Positions 1 through 6,387 of a stretch of DNA of 14,440 nucleotides are shown here, piece after piece. Origin of the DNA: Candidatus Adiutrix sp. Lineage in GTDB: Bacteria; Desulfobacterota; Desulfarculia; Adiutricales; Adiutricaceae. The notes under the pieces were generated by a model. The model saw only the letters and a program-made list of their open reading frames with translations, ran no database searches and was not told the DNA's origin. The DNA lies in NCBI GenBank assembly GCA_031286085.1, contig JAITUX010000137.1, positions 1 through 14,440 on the forward strand, given 5' to 3'. Made by a program: the position numbers and the translations under genes. Position 1 is the stretch's first letter. Each line of letters starts with the position of its first letter.

Positions 1-2
1 AA

Positions 3-257
3 AATCTCAAGCTGGAATACGCTAATTTCGCGGATAGGCTGAAAACCCTGGAACGGCTGAACCTGGCCGAGGAACTGAGTATACTCCATCAGGAAATCGG
101 AACCCTGGCCTTGGAGAACAGGAAGATTAAGTCCCAAATGGCTGAAATGGCCAAGAGCCTGGGATTCGCCCAGGAAGCCCGGGAAACCGGCGAGGAAGAC
201 GAAGATGACCTGGCCTTGGATTCCGAAATATTCGATATTGAACATCCCTTGGCCTGA
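3..257 (+). CDS. Partial unidentified coiled-coil protein (C-terminal 84 residues)
   Basis: This is an open frame entering from the left edge and ending at TGA 255-257; the start lies outside the window. The visible residues are dominated by Leu, Glu, Lys and Ala in heptad-like spacing (for example LKTLERLNLAEELSILHQEI), which predicts a long amphipathic helix or coiled coil over roughly the first 55 visible residues. An acidic stretch (EEDEDDL) and a short tail ending HPLA follow. No membrane segment or catalytic motif is visible in this part. I do not recognise the family; coiled-coil tails of this kind occur in structural, septation and scaffold proteins, so no function is assigned. Its base composition is less GC-rich than hisS downstream. 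It is probably separated from hisS by the palindromic terminator at 282-331. Confidence 0.7.
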   Translation, partial: NLKLEYANFADRLKTLERLNLAEELSILHQEIGTLALENRKIKSQMAEMAKSLGFAQEARETGEEDEDDLALDSEIFDIEHPLA

Positions 258-281
258 ACCATCGCCTAACCGCCTGTCAAC

Positions 282-331
282 GCAAAATAGAAACGTCCCA
301 CTTTGTGCAAAGTGGGACGTTTCTATTTTGC
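282..331. terminator. Perfect 50-bp palindrome, probable bidirectional terminator
   Basis: Two 24-bp arms (282-305 and 308-331) are exact reverse complements around a 2-nt centre (TG). The inner stem core is GTCCCACTTTG / CAAAGTGGGAC. The outer parts are an A-rich left side (GCAAAATAGAAAC) and a T-rich right side (GTTTCTATTTTGC), the arrangement of a hairpin terminator that works in both directions. It sits between the end of the upstream gene (257) and the hisS promoter, which fits. A second small hairpin, GCCC-GTA-GGGC at 330-340 followed by TTTCTT, lies immediately after it. The 24-bp perfect arms are longer than most intrinsic terminators, so an insertion-element or repeat-family origin is an alternative. 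Confidence 0.65.
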
Positions 332-344
332 CCGTAGGGCTTTC

Positions 345-373
345 TTGTGCTCCGGCGGCACTTGGGTTATAAT
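345..373 (+). promoter_or_regulatory. Candidate sigma70-type promoter for hisS-aspS unit
   Basis: A consensus -10 hexamer TATAAT lies at 368-373 in an AT-rich pocket of otherwise GC-rich DNA. Exactly 17 bases upstream is TTGTGC (345-350), a weak -35 matching the TTG of TTGACA. A start near 380 would give a leader of about 55 bases before the hisS ATG. Its placement directly after the palindrome and before the first gene of the run supports the call. The -35 is poor. Confidence 0.5.
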
Positions 374-435
374 ACGAAATTTGAATTTTAAGCCCTGGGG
401 GCCGCGGCCGGCCCCTGGTTTCGGAGTTCGGGGGC

Positions 436-1674
436 ATGTCCAGGTTTAACGCCATCAGAGGTTTCAAGGATATCCGGCCGGAAGAGGCCCCCCTGTGGCG
501 CCGCCTGGAAGAGGCGGCCCGCGAGGTGGCCCGGCGCTACGATTTCGAGGAACTGCGCGTCCCCGCGGCCGAGCGGACGGAGGTCTTCGCCCGGAGCCTG
601 GGCGAGGCCACCGACGTCGTGGAAAAGGAAATGTATTCCTTCACGGACAAGAGCGGGGAGAGCCTGACCCTCCGGCCCGAGGCCACGGCCGGCATGATGC
701 GGGCCGTCCTGGAACACAACCTGGCCGAAGGCGGCCGGCCCGCCCGCCTGTTCTGTTTCGGCCCCATGTTCCGTTACGAGCGGCCCCAGAAAGGCCGCTT
801 ACGGCAGTTCCACCAACTGGACGTGGAAATCTACGGCGACCCGGGCCCGGGCGCGGACGCCGAACTTCTGGCCTGGCTGGCCGCCTTTCTCCGGGAACTG
901 GGCCTGGGCGATTTGTCCATCCGTCTCAATTCCCTGGGCTGCCCCGTCTGCCGGCCGGCCTTCCGGGCCCGGCTGACGGAATTTCTGACCGCCCGGGCCG
1001 ACGCGCTTTGCCCGGACTGCCGGCGGCGCCTGGGCCTGAATCCCCTCCGGGTCATGGATTGCAAGCACGAAGCCTGCCGGGCGGCGCTTGAGGCCGCCCC
1101 CCGCACCCTGGACCATCTCTGCCCGGGCTGCGCCGGACACTTTGAAACCCTAAAGGAACTTCTGACGGCCCTGGGCCTGGCCTTTCAAATCGAGCCCCTC
1201 CTGGTGCGGGGCCTGGACTATTACACCCGCACCGCCTTTGAAATCCTGTCCGGGGACCTGGGGGCCCAGAACGCCGTGGCCGGGGGCGGCCGCTATGACG
1301 GCCTGGCCCGGGAACTGGGCGGGGCGGATCTGCCGGCCGTGGGCTTCGCCGCCGGCCTGGAGCGGCTGGCCATGCTTTTGAAAGACCGGGCGCCGGCTGT
1401 CGCGGCCGGGCCGGACTGCTACTTGGCGGTGCTCCACCCTTCGGCCATGCTTCCGGCCTTCAAGCTGGCCGAGGCCCTGCGCGGCCAGGGTCTCAGGGTG
1501 GCCGCCGATTGGGCTCCGGGTAGCCTCAAGAGCCGCCTCAAGCGGGCTGACAAGCTCGGCGCGGCCCGGGTCTTCATGCTGGGCGAGGACGAAATGACCA
1601 GCCGCCGGGCCACGGTGCGCGACCTGGCCAGCCACGAACAGAGCCTCTTCGACCTGACGCCCTACCTTACCTGA
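436..1674 (+). CDS. hisS: Histidyl-tRNA synthetase (HisRS)
   Basis: Class II aminoacyl-tRNA synthetase that charges tRNA-His in the cytoplasm. The 412-residue protein has the usual bacterial length. Visible motifs are LRPEATAG (79-86), motif 2 FRYERPQKGRLRQFHQ (112-127) with the ATP-binding arginine, the HisRS-specific LVRGLDYYTR (257-266), AGGGRYDGL (282-290) and motif 3 VGFAAGLERLAML (302-314). Residues from about 325 form the anticodon-binding domain. The insertion domain (about 165-235) is rich in cysteine, with CPVC 169-172, CPDC 192-195, C209, C214 and CPGC 229-232; I recall similar cysteines in related bacterial HisRSs, where they could bind a metal or be structural. The ATG is preceded by CGGAG at 422-426, 9 bases away. 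aspS starts 19 bases after the stop, and the hisS-aspS order is common in bacteria. Confidence 0.97.
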   Translation: MSRFNAIRGFKDIRPEEAPLWRRLEEAAREVARRYDFEELRVPAAERTEVFARSLGEATDVVEKEMYSFTDKSGESLTLRPEATAGMMRAVLEHNLAEGGRPARLFCFGPMFRYERPQKGRLRQFHQLDVEIYGDPGPGADAELLAWLAAFLRELGLGDLSIRLNSLGCPVCRPAFRARLTEFLTARADALCPDCRRRLGLNPLRVMDCKHEACRAALEAAPRTLDHLCPGCAGHFETLKELLTALGLAFQIEPLLVRGLDYYTRTAFEILSGDLGAQNAVAGGGRYDGLARELGGADLPAVGFAAGLERLAMLLKDRAPAVAAGPDCYLAVLHPSAMLPAFKLAEALRGQGLRVAADWAPGSLKSRLKRADKLGAARVFMLGEDEMTSRRATVRDLASHEQSLFDLTPYLT

Positions 1675-1693
1675 AAAGATCGGAGACCTCCCC

Positions 1694-3493
1694 ATGACGG
1701 CAAACCTTGAGAACATGGCCGGCCTTAGGCGGACCCATTACTGCGGCGAGCTCGGAGCCGACCTCCTGGGCCGGGAAGTGGTCATCATGGGCTGGGTGCA
1801 GTACCGCCGGGACCACGGGGGCCTGGTCTTCATAGACCTTAGGGACCGCACGGGCCTGGTCCAGGCTGTCTTCAATCCCGAGGAGGATGAAATAACCCAC
1901 CGCAAGAGCCACGACGTGCGGGCCGAATACGTGCTGGCCCTGCGCGGCCTGGTGCGGCCGAGGCCGGCCGACATGGTCAACCCCAACCTGGCCACCGGGG
2001 GGGTGGAAGTCTTCATCCGCGAACTGCGGGTGCTGAACATGGCCCAGACCCCACCCTTCGTGGTGGACGACCACTCCGAGGCCAATGAAAACGTCCGCCT
2101 GAGGTATCGTTACCTGGACCTCAGAAGGCCGGCGGTGCTCAAGAATTTCGTCCTGCGCCACCGGGTGGCCAAGCTGACCCGCGACTATTTCGCCGGCCTT
2201 GGTTTCCTGGAAGTGGAAACCCCGGTGCTGACCAAGTCCACCCCCGAAGGGGCCAGGGACTACCTGGTGCCCTCCCGGCTCAACCAGGGGACGTTTTACG
2301 CCCTGCCTCAGTCCCCCCAGCTTTTCAAGCAGCTCCTGATGGTGGCCGGGCTGGACCGCTATTGCCAGATAGTCAAATGCTTCCGGGACGAGGACCTGCG
2401 GGCCGACCGCCAGCCCGAGTTCACCCAGGTCGATCTGGAAATGTCTTTCGTCGGCCAGGACGAGATCATGGAAATCCTGGAAGGCTACATGGCCGAAGTC
2501 TGGAAGGGCGCGCTCGGCCTGGAGCTGGACCGGCCCTTCCCCCGCCTGACCTATGAAGACGCTTTAAGGCGTTTCGGCACCGACCGGCCGGACCTGCGCT
2601 ACGGACTGGAAATCGTGGACCTTTCGAAAACCCTGGCCGGGTGTCAGGCCAAGGTCTTCGCCGAAAGCCTGGCCCGGGGCGGCTGCATAAGGGCCATACG
2701 CGCCCCGGGCGCGGCCGCCTTTTCCCGCAAGCAGCTCGACGACCTGGTGGATTTCGCCATCGAGGCCGGGGCCAAGGGCTTGGCCTGGATCAAGCTGGCC
2801 GATGAAAACTGGCAGGGGCCCTTGGTCAAATTCCTGGCCGAGGGGGAAAAGGCCGCCTTGGCCGAAGCCCTGGGCGCCGTAAGCGGCGACGTCATTTTTT
2901 TCGGGGCCGACGCCCCGGCCGTGGTCGCCTCGGTCCTGGGCCAGGTGCGGACCCGGCTGGCCCAGGAACTGAACCTGGTGGCCGAGGGCGACTTCAAGTT
3001 CACCTGGGTGACCGACTTCCCCATGTTTGAATTCGACGCCCAGGCCCGCCGCTTCGCGGCCGTTCATCACCCCTTCACCGCCCCCCGGGAGGCCGACCTG
3101 GAGTTTCTGGCCGGCGACCCGGGCCGGGTCTTGGCCCAGGCCTACGATCTGGTCTTGAACGGCCATGAAATAGGCGGCGGCTCCATCCGCATCCACCGGC
3201 CGGATGTCCAGGCCGCGGTCTTTCAGGTCTTGGGCCTTGAGCCGGCCGAAGCCCGGGAAAAATTCGGCTTCCTCCTCGACGCCCTGGCCTACGGCGCCCC
3301 CCCCCACGGAGGCTGCGCCTTCGGCCTGGACCGCCTGACCATGCTCTTGGCCGGGGCCACAAGCCTGCGCGACGTCATAGCCTTTCCCAAGACCCAGAAG
3401 GCCACCTGCCCCCTGACCGAGGCCCCGAGCCCGGTGTCGCCAGGCCAGCTCATGGAATTGTCCCTTAAACTTGACCCGCGAGGAAAGAAATGA
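1694..3493 (+). CDS. aspS: Aspartyl-tRNA synthetase (bacterial type, possibly Asp/Asn)
   Basis: Class II synthetase that charges tRNA-Asp. The 599-residue length is normal for the bacterial type. It has an N-terminal OB-fold anticodon domain (GWVQYRRDHGG at 33-43), the RYRYLDLRR stretch at the start of the catalytic core, motif 2 FRDEDLRADRQPEFTQ (from 230), a bacterial GAD insertion around 300-420, GGGSIRIHRPDVQ, and motif 3 FGLDRLTML (from 543). His41 in the RDHGG segment matches the residue seen in non-discriminating AspRSs such as that of Pseudomonas, whereas E. coli has Leu (RDLGS). The enzyme may therefore also make Asp-tRNA-Asn for amidation by GatCAB; this is inference. GGAG at 1682-1685 precedes the ATG by 8 bases. 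Its TGA overlaps the next start as ATGA. Confidence 0.97.
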   Translation: MTANLENMAGLRRTHYCGELGADLLGREVVIMGWVQYRRDHGGLVFIDLRDRTGLVQAVFNPEEDEITHRKSHDVRAEYVLALRGLVRPRPADMVNPNLATGGVEVFIRELRVLNMAQTPPFVVDDHSEANENVRLRYRYLDLRRPAVLKNFVLRHRVAKLTRDYFAGLGFLEVETPVLTKSTPEGARDYLVPSRLNQGTFYALPQSPQLFKQLLMVAGLDRYCQIVKCFRDEDLRADRQPEFTQVDLEMSFVGQDEIMEILEGYMAEVWKGALGLELDRPFPRLTYEDALRRFGTDRPDLRYGLEIVDLSKTLAGCQAKVFAESLARGGCIRAIRAPGAAAFSRKQLDDLVDFAIEAGAKGLAWIKLADENWQGPLVKFLAEGEKAALAEALGAVSGDVIFFGADAPAVVASVLGQVRTRLAQELNLVAEGDFKFTWVTDFPMFEFDAQARRFAAVHHPFTAPREADLEFLAGDPGRVLAQAYDLVLNGHEIGGGSIRIHRPDVQAAVFQVLGLEPAEAREKFGFLLDALAYGAPPHGGCAFGLDRLTMLLAGATSLRDVIAFPKTQKATCPLTEAPSPVSPGQLMELSLKLDPRGKK

Positions 3494-3972
3494 CCGGAGA
3501 AACGATGGCTGAAACTGAATTGGAAGTGGAAATAGAGGAACGCCTCCCGTTCCGGTTGGCGGGGTTGAAGGTCCGAACCGGCATGGCTTCGGCCAAGGCG
3601 GACTGCCAGCGGCTTTGGGGAGAATTTGTCCGGATGATGCCGGAGGCGGCTTCGTTTGCGGATTTCTCCTACGGCGTCTCGGTGATGATCGCTGAAAACG
3701 AATTCGATTATTGGGCGGGCCTGCCCCTGGACCGCGGTCGCCCTGTCCCGGCCGGCTTGGCCGCCTTGGACGTGCCCGGGGGGGTGTTCGCCGCATGCCG
3801 CCTGTCGAACCTGGAGAGCCTGCCCCTGGCCTACAAACGTCTTTATGGCAGCCCCCTGCCGGGGTTTGAGCCCAGTTTTGAGGCGCCCTGCTATGAACAA
3901 TACCCGGCCGATTACGCCAAAAGCGGTCTTTTAACCCTCTATGCGCCGGTGCGCCGGAAGGAGCGGGTATAA
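3490..3972 (+). CDS. GyrI-like / effector-binding domain protein
   Basis: A 160-residue protein without signal peptide or membrane segment. From about residue 20 to the end it resembles the GyrI-like small-molecule-binding fold also found at the C-terminus of AraC/MerR-type regulators: YGVSV (61-65), FDYWAGLPLD (72-81), VPAGLAALDVPGGVFAACRL (86-105), a helix up to KRLYGSPLPG, CYEQYP (134-139) with the family's acidic residue E136, and a final strand LLTLYAPVRR. There is no DNA-binding domain, so it is a stand-alone binder rather than a transcription factor. Family members bind varied small molecules or protein partners; the ligand here is unknown. The first ATG overlaps the aspS stop (ATGA), and the stop overlaps the next gene's start (TAATG), so it is likely translated coupled to both. 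A second ATG at 3505 may be the true start. Confidence 0.75.
   Translation: MTGETMAETELEVEIEERLPFRLAGLKVRTGMASAKADCQRLWGEFVRMMPEAASFADFSYGVSVMIAENEFDYWAGLPLDRGRPVPAGLAALDVPGGVFAACRLSNLESLPLAYKRLYGSPLPGFEPSFEAPCYEQYPADYAKSGLLTLYAPVRRKERV
3496..3507 (+). promoter_or_regulatory. RBS and alternative start for the GyrI-like gene
   Basis: GGAG at 3496-3499 lies 5 bases before an in-frame ATG (3505-3507). The earlier ATG at 3490 overlaps the aspS stop and also has a purine-rich AGGAAAG just upstream. Starting at 3505 would remove only five residues (MTGET), outside the recognised domain. The sequence alone does not decide between them. Confidence 0.4.
3958..3963 (+). promoter_or_regulatory. Strong ribosome binding site for the DRE-TIM/Cache gene
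   Basis: AAGGAG lies 8 bases before the ATG at 3972, inside the end of the GyrI-like gene. It is one of the best Shine-Dalgarno matches in the window. It fixes the start of the downstream gene at the ATG that overlaps the TAA of the gene before. Confidence 0.8.
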
Positions 3973-5822
3973 TGGCCGCCGCCCGCCAGGGTCTGTTCCT
4001 CAGCGCGGAGACCCTGACCCGGCGCTTCGAACTCATAGACCGGGAGAGCCCGGACCTGTTTCGACGCGCCTTTCCTTACACCGAAGTTCCCCGCATCGCC
4101 TTTGACGGGACCGAGCCGGCCTTGAACCCGGCCCGGGAACTCCTGGTCACCGATACCACCTTCCGCGACGGCCAGCAGGCCCGGCCGCCCTATACCACGG
4201 AACAGATAGTCAACATTTTCAAATATCTGTCCCGCATGGGCGGGCCTCGGGGCATCGTGCGCAAGACGGAGTTCTTTCTATACAGCGAAAAGGACCGCCA
4301 AGCCGTGGACGCCTGCCGGGACCTGGGTCTGCCTTTCCCAATAATCACCGGCTGGATCCGGGCCGCGGCCAAGGACCTGGAACTGGTCAAGAGCATGAAG
4401 CTGGGCGAAACCGGCGTCCTGACTTCCATTTCCGACTATCACATCTATTTGAAGCTTAACCAGACCCGGGCCCAGGCCGTGGCCAATTACCTGGCCTTGG
4501 TCCAGGAGATCCTGAGCCTGGGCATCGCCCCCCGCTGCCATTTCGAGGACGTCACCCGGGCCGACGTCTACGGCCTGGTTCTGCCCTTCGCCCAGAAACT
4601 AAAGCTCCTGTCCGAGGAAGCGGGCGTCCCCATAATAATCCGCCTCTGCGACACCATGGGCCTGGGCGTGACCTACCCCGGCGCGGCCCTGCCCCGGTCG
4701 GTCGGCAAGCTGGTCCGGGCTCTCATCGACGAGGCCGGCTACCAGGGTGAAGACCTGGAATGGCACGGCCACAACGATTTTCACAAGGGCTTCGTCAACG
4801 CCGCCACCGCCTGGCTCTACGGCCTGGGCTCCATAAACGGCACCCTCCTGGGCTTCGGCGAGCGCACCGGCAACACGCCCCTGGAGGCCCTCCTGGTGGA
4901 ATACGCCGCCCTGACCGGCGACACGGCGGAAATGGACCTCACCGCCATCAGCGACATGGCCCGCTATTTCGAGACTGAAATCCGCCACCACATCCCCTCC
5001 GGCCAGCCCCTGGTGGGGCGCGACTTCAACGTCACCTCCGCCGGCGTCCACGCCGACGGGCTTATGAAGAACGAGGAAATCTACAGCATCTTCGATACCG
5101 CCGCCATCCTGGGGCGGGCTCCGTCCATCGCCATCAACGACAAGTCGGGCGCGGCCGGCCTGGCCCACTGGCTCAACCAGAGGCTCGGTCTGGCCGGCGA
5201 ACAGGCCCTGGACAAGCGCCATCCGGGCATCATGAAAATGGCCAAGGCCGTCAGCCGGGAATATGAACTGGGGCGCAGCACCAACATGTCCAGCCGCGAA
5301 CTGGAAATCCTGGCCCGGCACCATCTGCCCCAATGCTTCATCTCCCAGTTCGACCGCTTGAAGTCCAGGGCCAAGGCCCTGGCCCAGGAGATAATCTTCG
5401 ACATGATCGCCGACGAGACCATCCGCTCCATGAATCCGGCCCTTCAGGAGCCGCTGATGGAAAAATGGGTGACGGACATCCCCTACCTGCAATTCGTTTA
5501 CGTAACCGACGCCAACGGGGTCAAGACCACCCGCAACGTGGTCTCGCGGCATGAAAAGGCCAAGTTCGCCAACGCCACCAACTACGGCGTGGGCGCCAAC
5601 TTCTCCGACCGCATCTGGTATGTGGCCCCCATGGAGGACGGCAAGATCCACGTCACGGATTTTTATACCTCCCGCTTCACCGGGGCCCTGTGCATCACCG
5701 CCAGCGGGCCCATACGCAACCGGGACGATGAAATCGTCGGCGTGCTGGGCCTGGATATCCGCTTTGAAGACCTGGCCAAGATGGAAAGCGACGAGTTGGG
5801 CTTAAGTGAAGAGGAAGATTGA
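3972..5822 (+). CDS. Homocitrate/Re-citrate-synthase-like DRE-TIM enzyme fused to PDC/Cache-like domain
   Basis: A 616-residue two-part protein. Residues about 50-400 form a DRE-TIM acyl-CoA condensing (or lyase) barrel of the 2-isopropylmalate/homocitrate/Re-citrate synthase group: DTTFRDGQQ (61-69) with the catalytic Arg-Asp pair, metal-ligand HGHND (265-269), GFGERTGN (294-301) and SAGVHADG (356-363). The LeuA C-terminal allosteric domain is absent. Instead, a helical segment (about 455-500) leads into a PDC/Cache-like ligand-binding fold: LQFVYVTDANG from 506, a DRIWYVAPMEDGKIHVTDFYTSRFTGALCI region, and VGVLGLDIRFEDL near the end. Cache domains usually sit outside the membrane in receptors, but no signal peptide or membrane span is seen here, so this one is probably cytoplasmic. 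Re-citrate synthase, making citrate from acetyl-CoA and oxaloacetate in anaerobes, is my best guess; homocitrate synthase or a lyase is possible. I recall similar proteins in deltaproteobacteria, some mislabelled as histone-lysine N-methyltransferase. Confidence 0.8.
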   Translation: MAAARQGLFLSAETLTRRFELIDRESPDLFRRAFPYTEVPRIAFDGTEPALNPARELLVTDTTFRDGQQARPPYTTEQIVNIFKYLSRMGGPRGIVRKTEFFLYSEKDRQAVDACRDLGLPFPIITGWIRAAAKDLELVKSMKLGETGVLTSISDYHIYLKLNQTRAQAVANYLALVQEILSLGIAPRCHFEDVTRADVYGLVLPFAQKLKLLSEEAGVPIIIRLCDTMGLGVTYPGAALPRSVGKLVRALIDEAGYQGEDLEWHGHNDFHKGFVNAATAWLYGLGSINGTLLGFGERTGNTPLEALLVEYAALTGDTAEMDLTAISDMARYFETEIRHHIPSGQPLVGRDFNVTSAGVHADGLMKNEEIYSIFDTAAILGRAPSIAINDKSGAAGLAHWLNQRLGLAGEQALDKRHPGIMKMAKAVSREYELGRSTNMSSRELEILARHHLPQCFISQFDRLKSRAKALAQEIIFDMIADETIRSMNPALQEPLMEKWVTDIPYLQFVYVTDANGVKTTRNVVSRHEKAKFANATNYGVGANFSDRIWYVAPMEDGKIHVTDFYTSRFTGALCITASGPIRNRDDEIVGVLGLDIRFEDLAKMESDELGLSEEED

Positions 5823-5907
5823 GACGGACAGGCTCCATGAAGAAACGGCCAAGTTTGCGGCCGCGCGCGGAAAGACCCTTTGGTTGCGGATTCAGTGAGG
5901 TGAGATT

Positions 5908-6387
5908 ATGAGGGCGCTCTGTTGCTTTTTGACCCTGCTCGTTCTGGCCGGTTGCTCCTGGACCTTTGACTTGAGCCGGAGGGACCCCGCGTCGCTGTCC
6001 GCCCTGAATCAGTACAAGGCCGCCCAAATCGCCTTCCAGGAGAAGCTGGCCAAGGCGCCCGGCCTCTCCCTAGCCGAGCTCAGGGCCAGGTGGGGGACGG
6101 TCCGTCAGGGCATAACCTACAAAAATTCAACCATTTACAATTGGGTGCGAACCATTTCCGTCACCCCTCCGCCGGGAGCGGCGGCCAAACTGGACCTGGG
6201 CGAATCATACGAGGGCGCCGATTCTGCCCAACCCCTGTCCTTGTCCTGTATGGCGGTTTTCATCGTCAACCAGAAAAAAGTTGTGGACGAAGCCTCCAGC
6301 GAAGGCCATTGCCTGGAGCCCGACCTAATGCCGGGCTGGCGGCCGGTGATTGAAACGGCGGCGCGTCTCAATATGGGCCTTTATTGA
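5908..6387 (+). CDS. Small putative lipoprotein, function unknown
   Basis: A 159-residue protein with a short lipoprotein signal: a hydrophobic run CCFLTLLVLAG followed by the lipobox LAGC, with Cys16 as the lipidated residue. After cleavage it would be anchored to a membrane. The mature part has a helical start (ALNQYKAAQIAFQEKLAKA), a segment SLAELRARWGTVRQGITYKNS suggestive of small outer-membrane-associated lipoproteins, a Pro/Gly-rich linker and an apparent pair of cysteines (in LSCMAVF and GHCLEP) that could form a disulfide. I do not recognise a family. A strong GAGGTGAG (5897-5904) precedes the ATG. It lies 85 bases after the acyltransferase gene on the same strand and may be its last co-transcribed member. 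Its stop overlaps the convergent CHASE2 gene by 7 bases. Confidence 0.75.
   Translation: MRALCCFLTLLVLAGCSWTFDLSRRDPASLSALNQYKAAQIAFQEKLAKAPGLSLAELRARWGTVRQGITYKNSTIYNWVRTISVTPPPGAAAKLDLGESYEGADSAQPLSLSCMAVFIVNQKKVVDEASSEGHCLEPDLMPGWRPVIETAARLNMGLY

Noticed and set aside
258..281. Possible insertion-element left end starting TGTCAA
   Set aside because: No transposase, no matching opposite end and no target duplication are present in the window; kept only as a remark under the palindrome.
2564..4036. 490-residue open frame antisense to aspS, the GyrI-like gene and the acyltransferase start
   Set aside because: It runs opposite well-supported genes, has low-complexity Gly/Arg/Pro/Gln-rich composition and no motif; GC-rich DNA yields such long shadow frames.
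4599..5651. 350-residue minus-strand open frame opposite the acyltransferase gene
   Set aside because: Same shadow pattern; the sense frame has intact catalytic motifs and a strong ribosome site.
5859..5872. GC-only palindromes (GCGGCCGC, CCGCGCGCGG) between the acyltransferase and lipoprotein genes
   Set aside because: They are short, self-overlapping and have no T-run, so a terminator or operator call is not supported.
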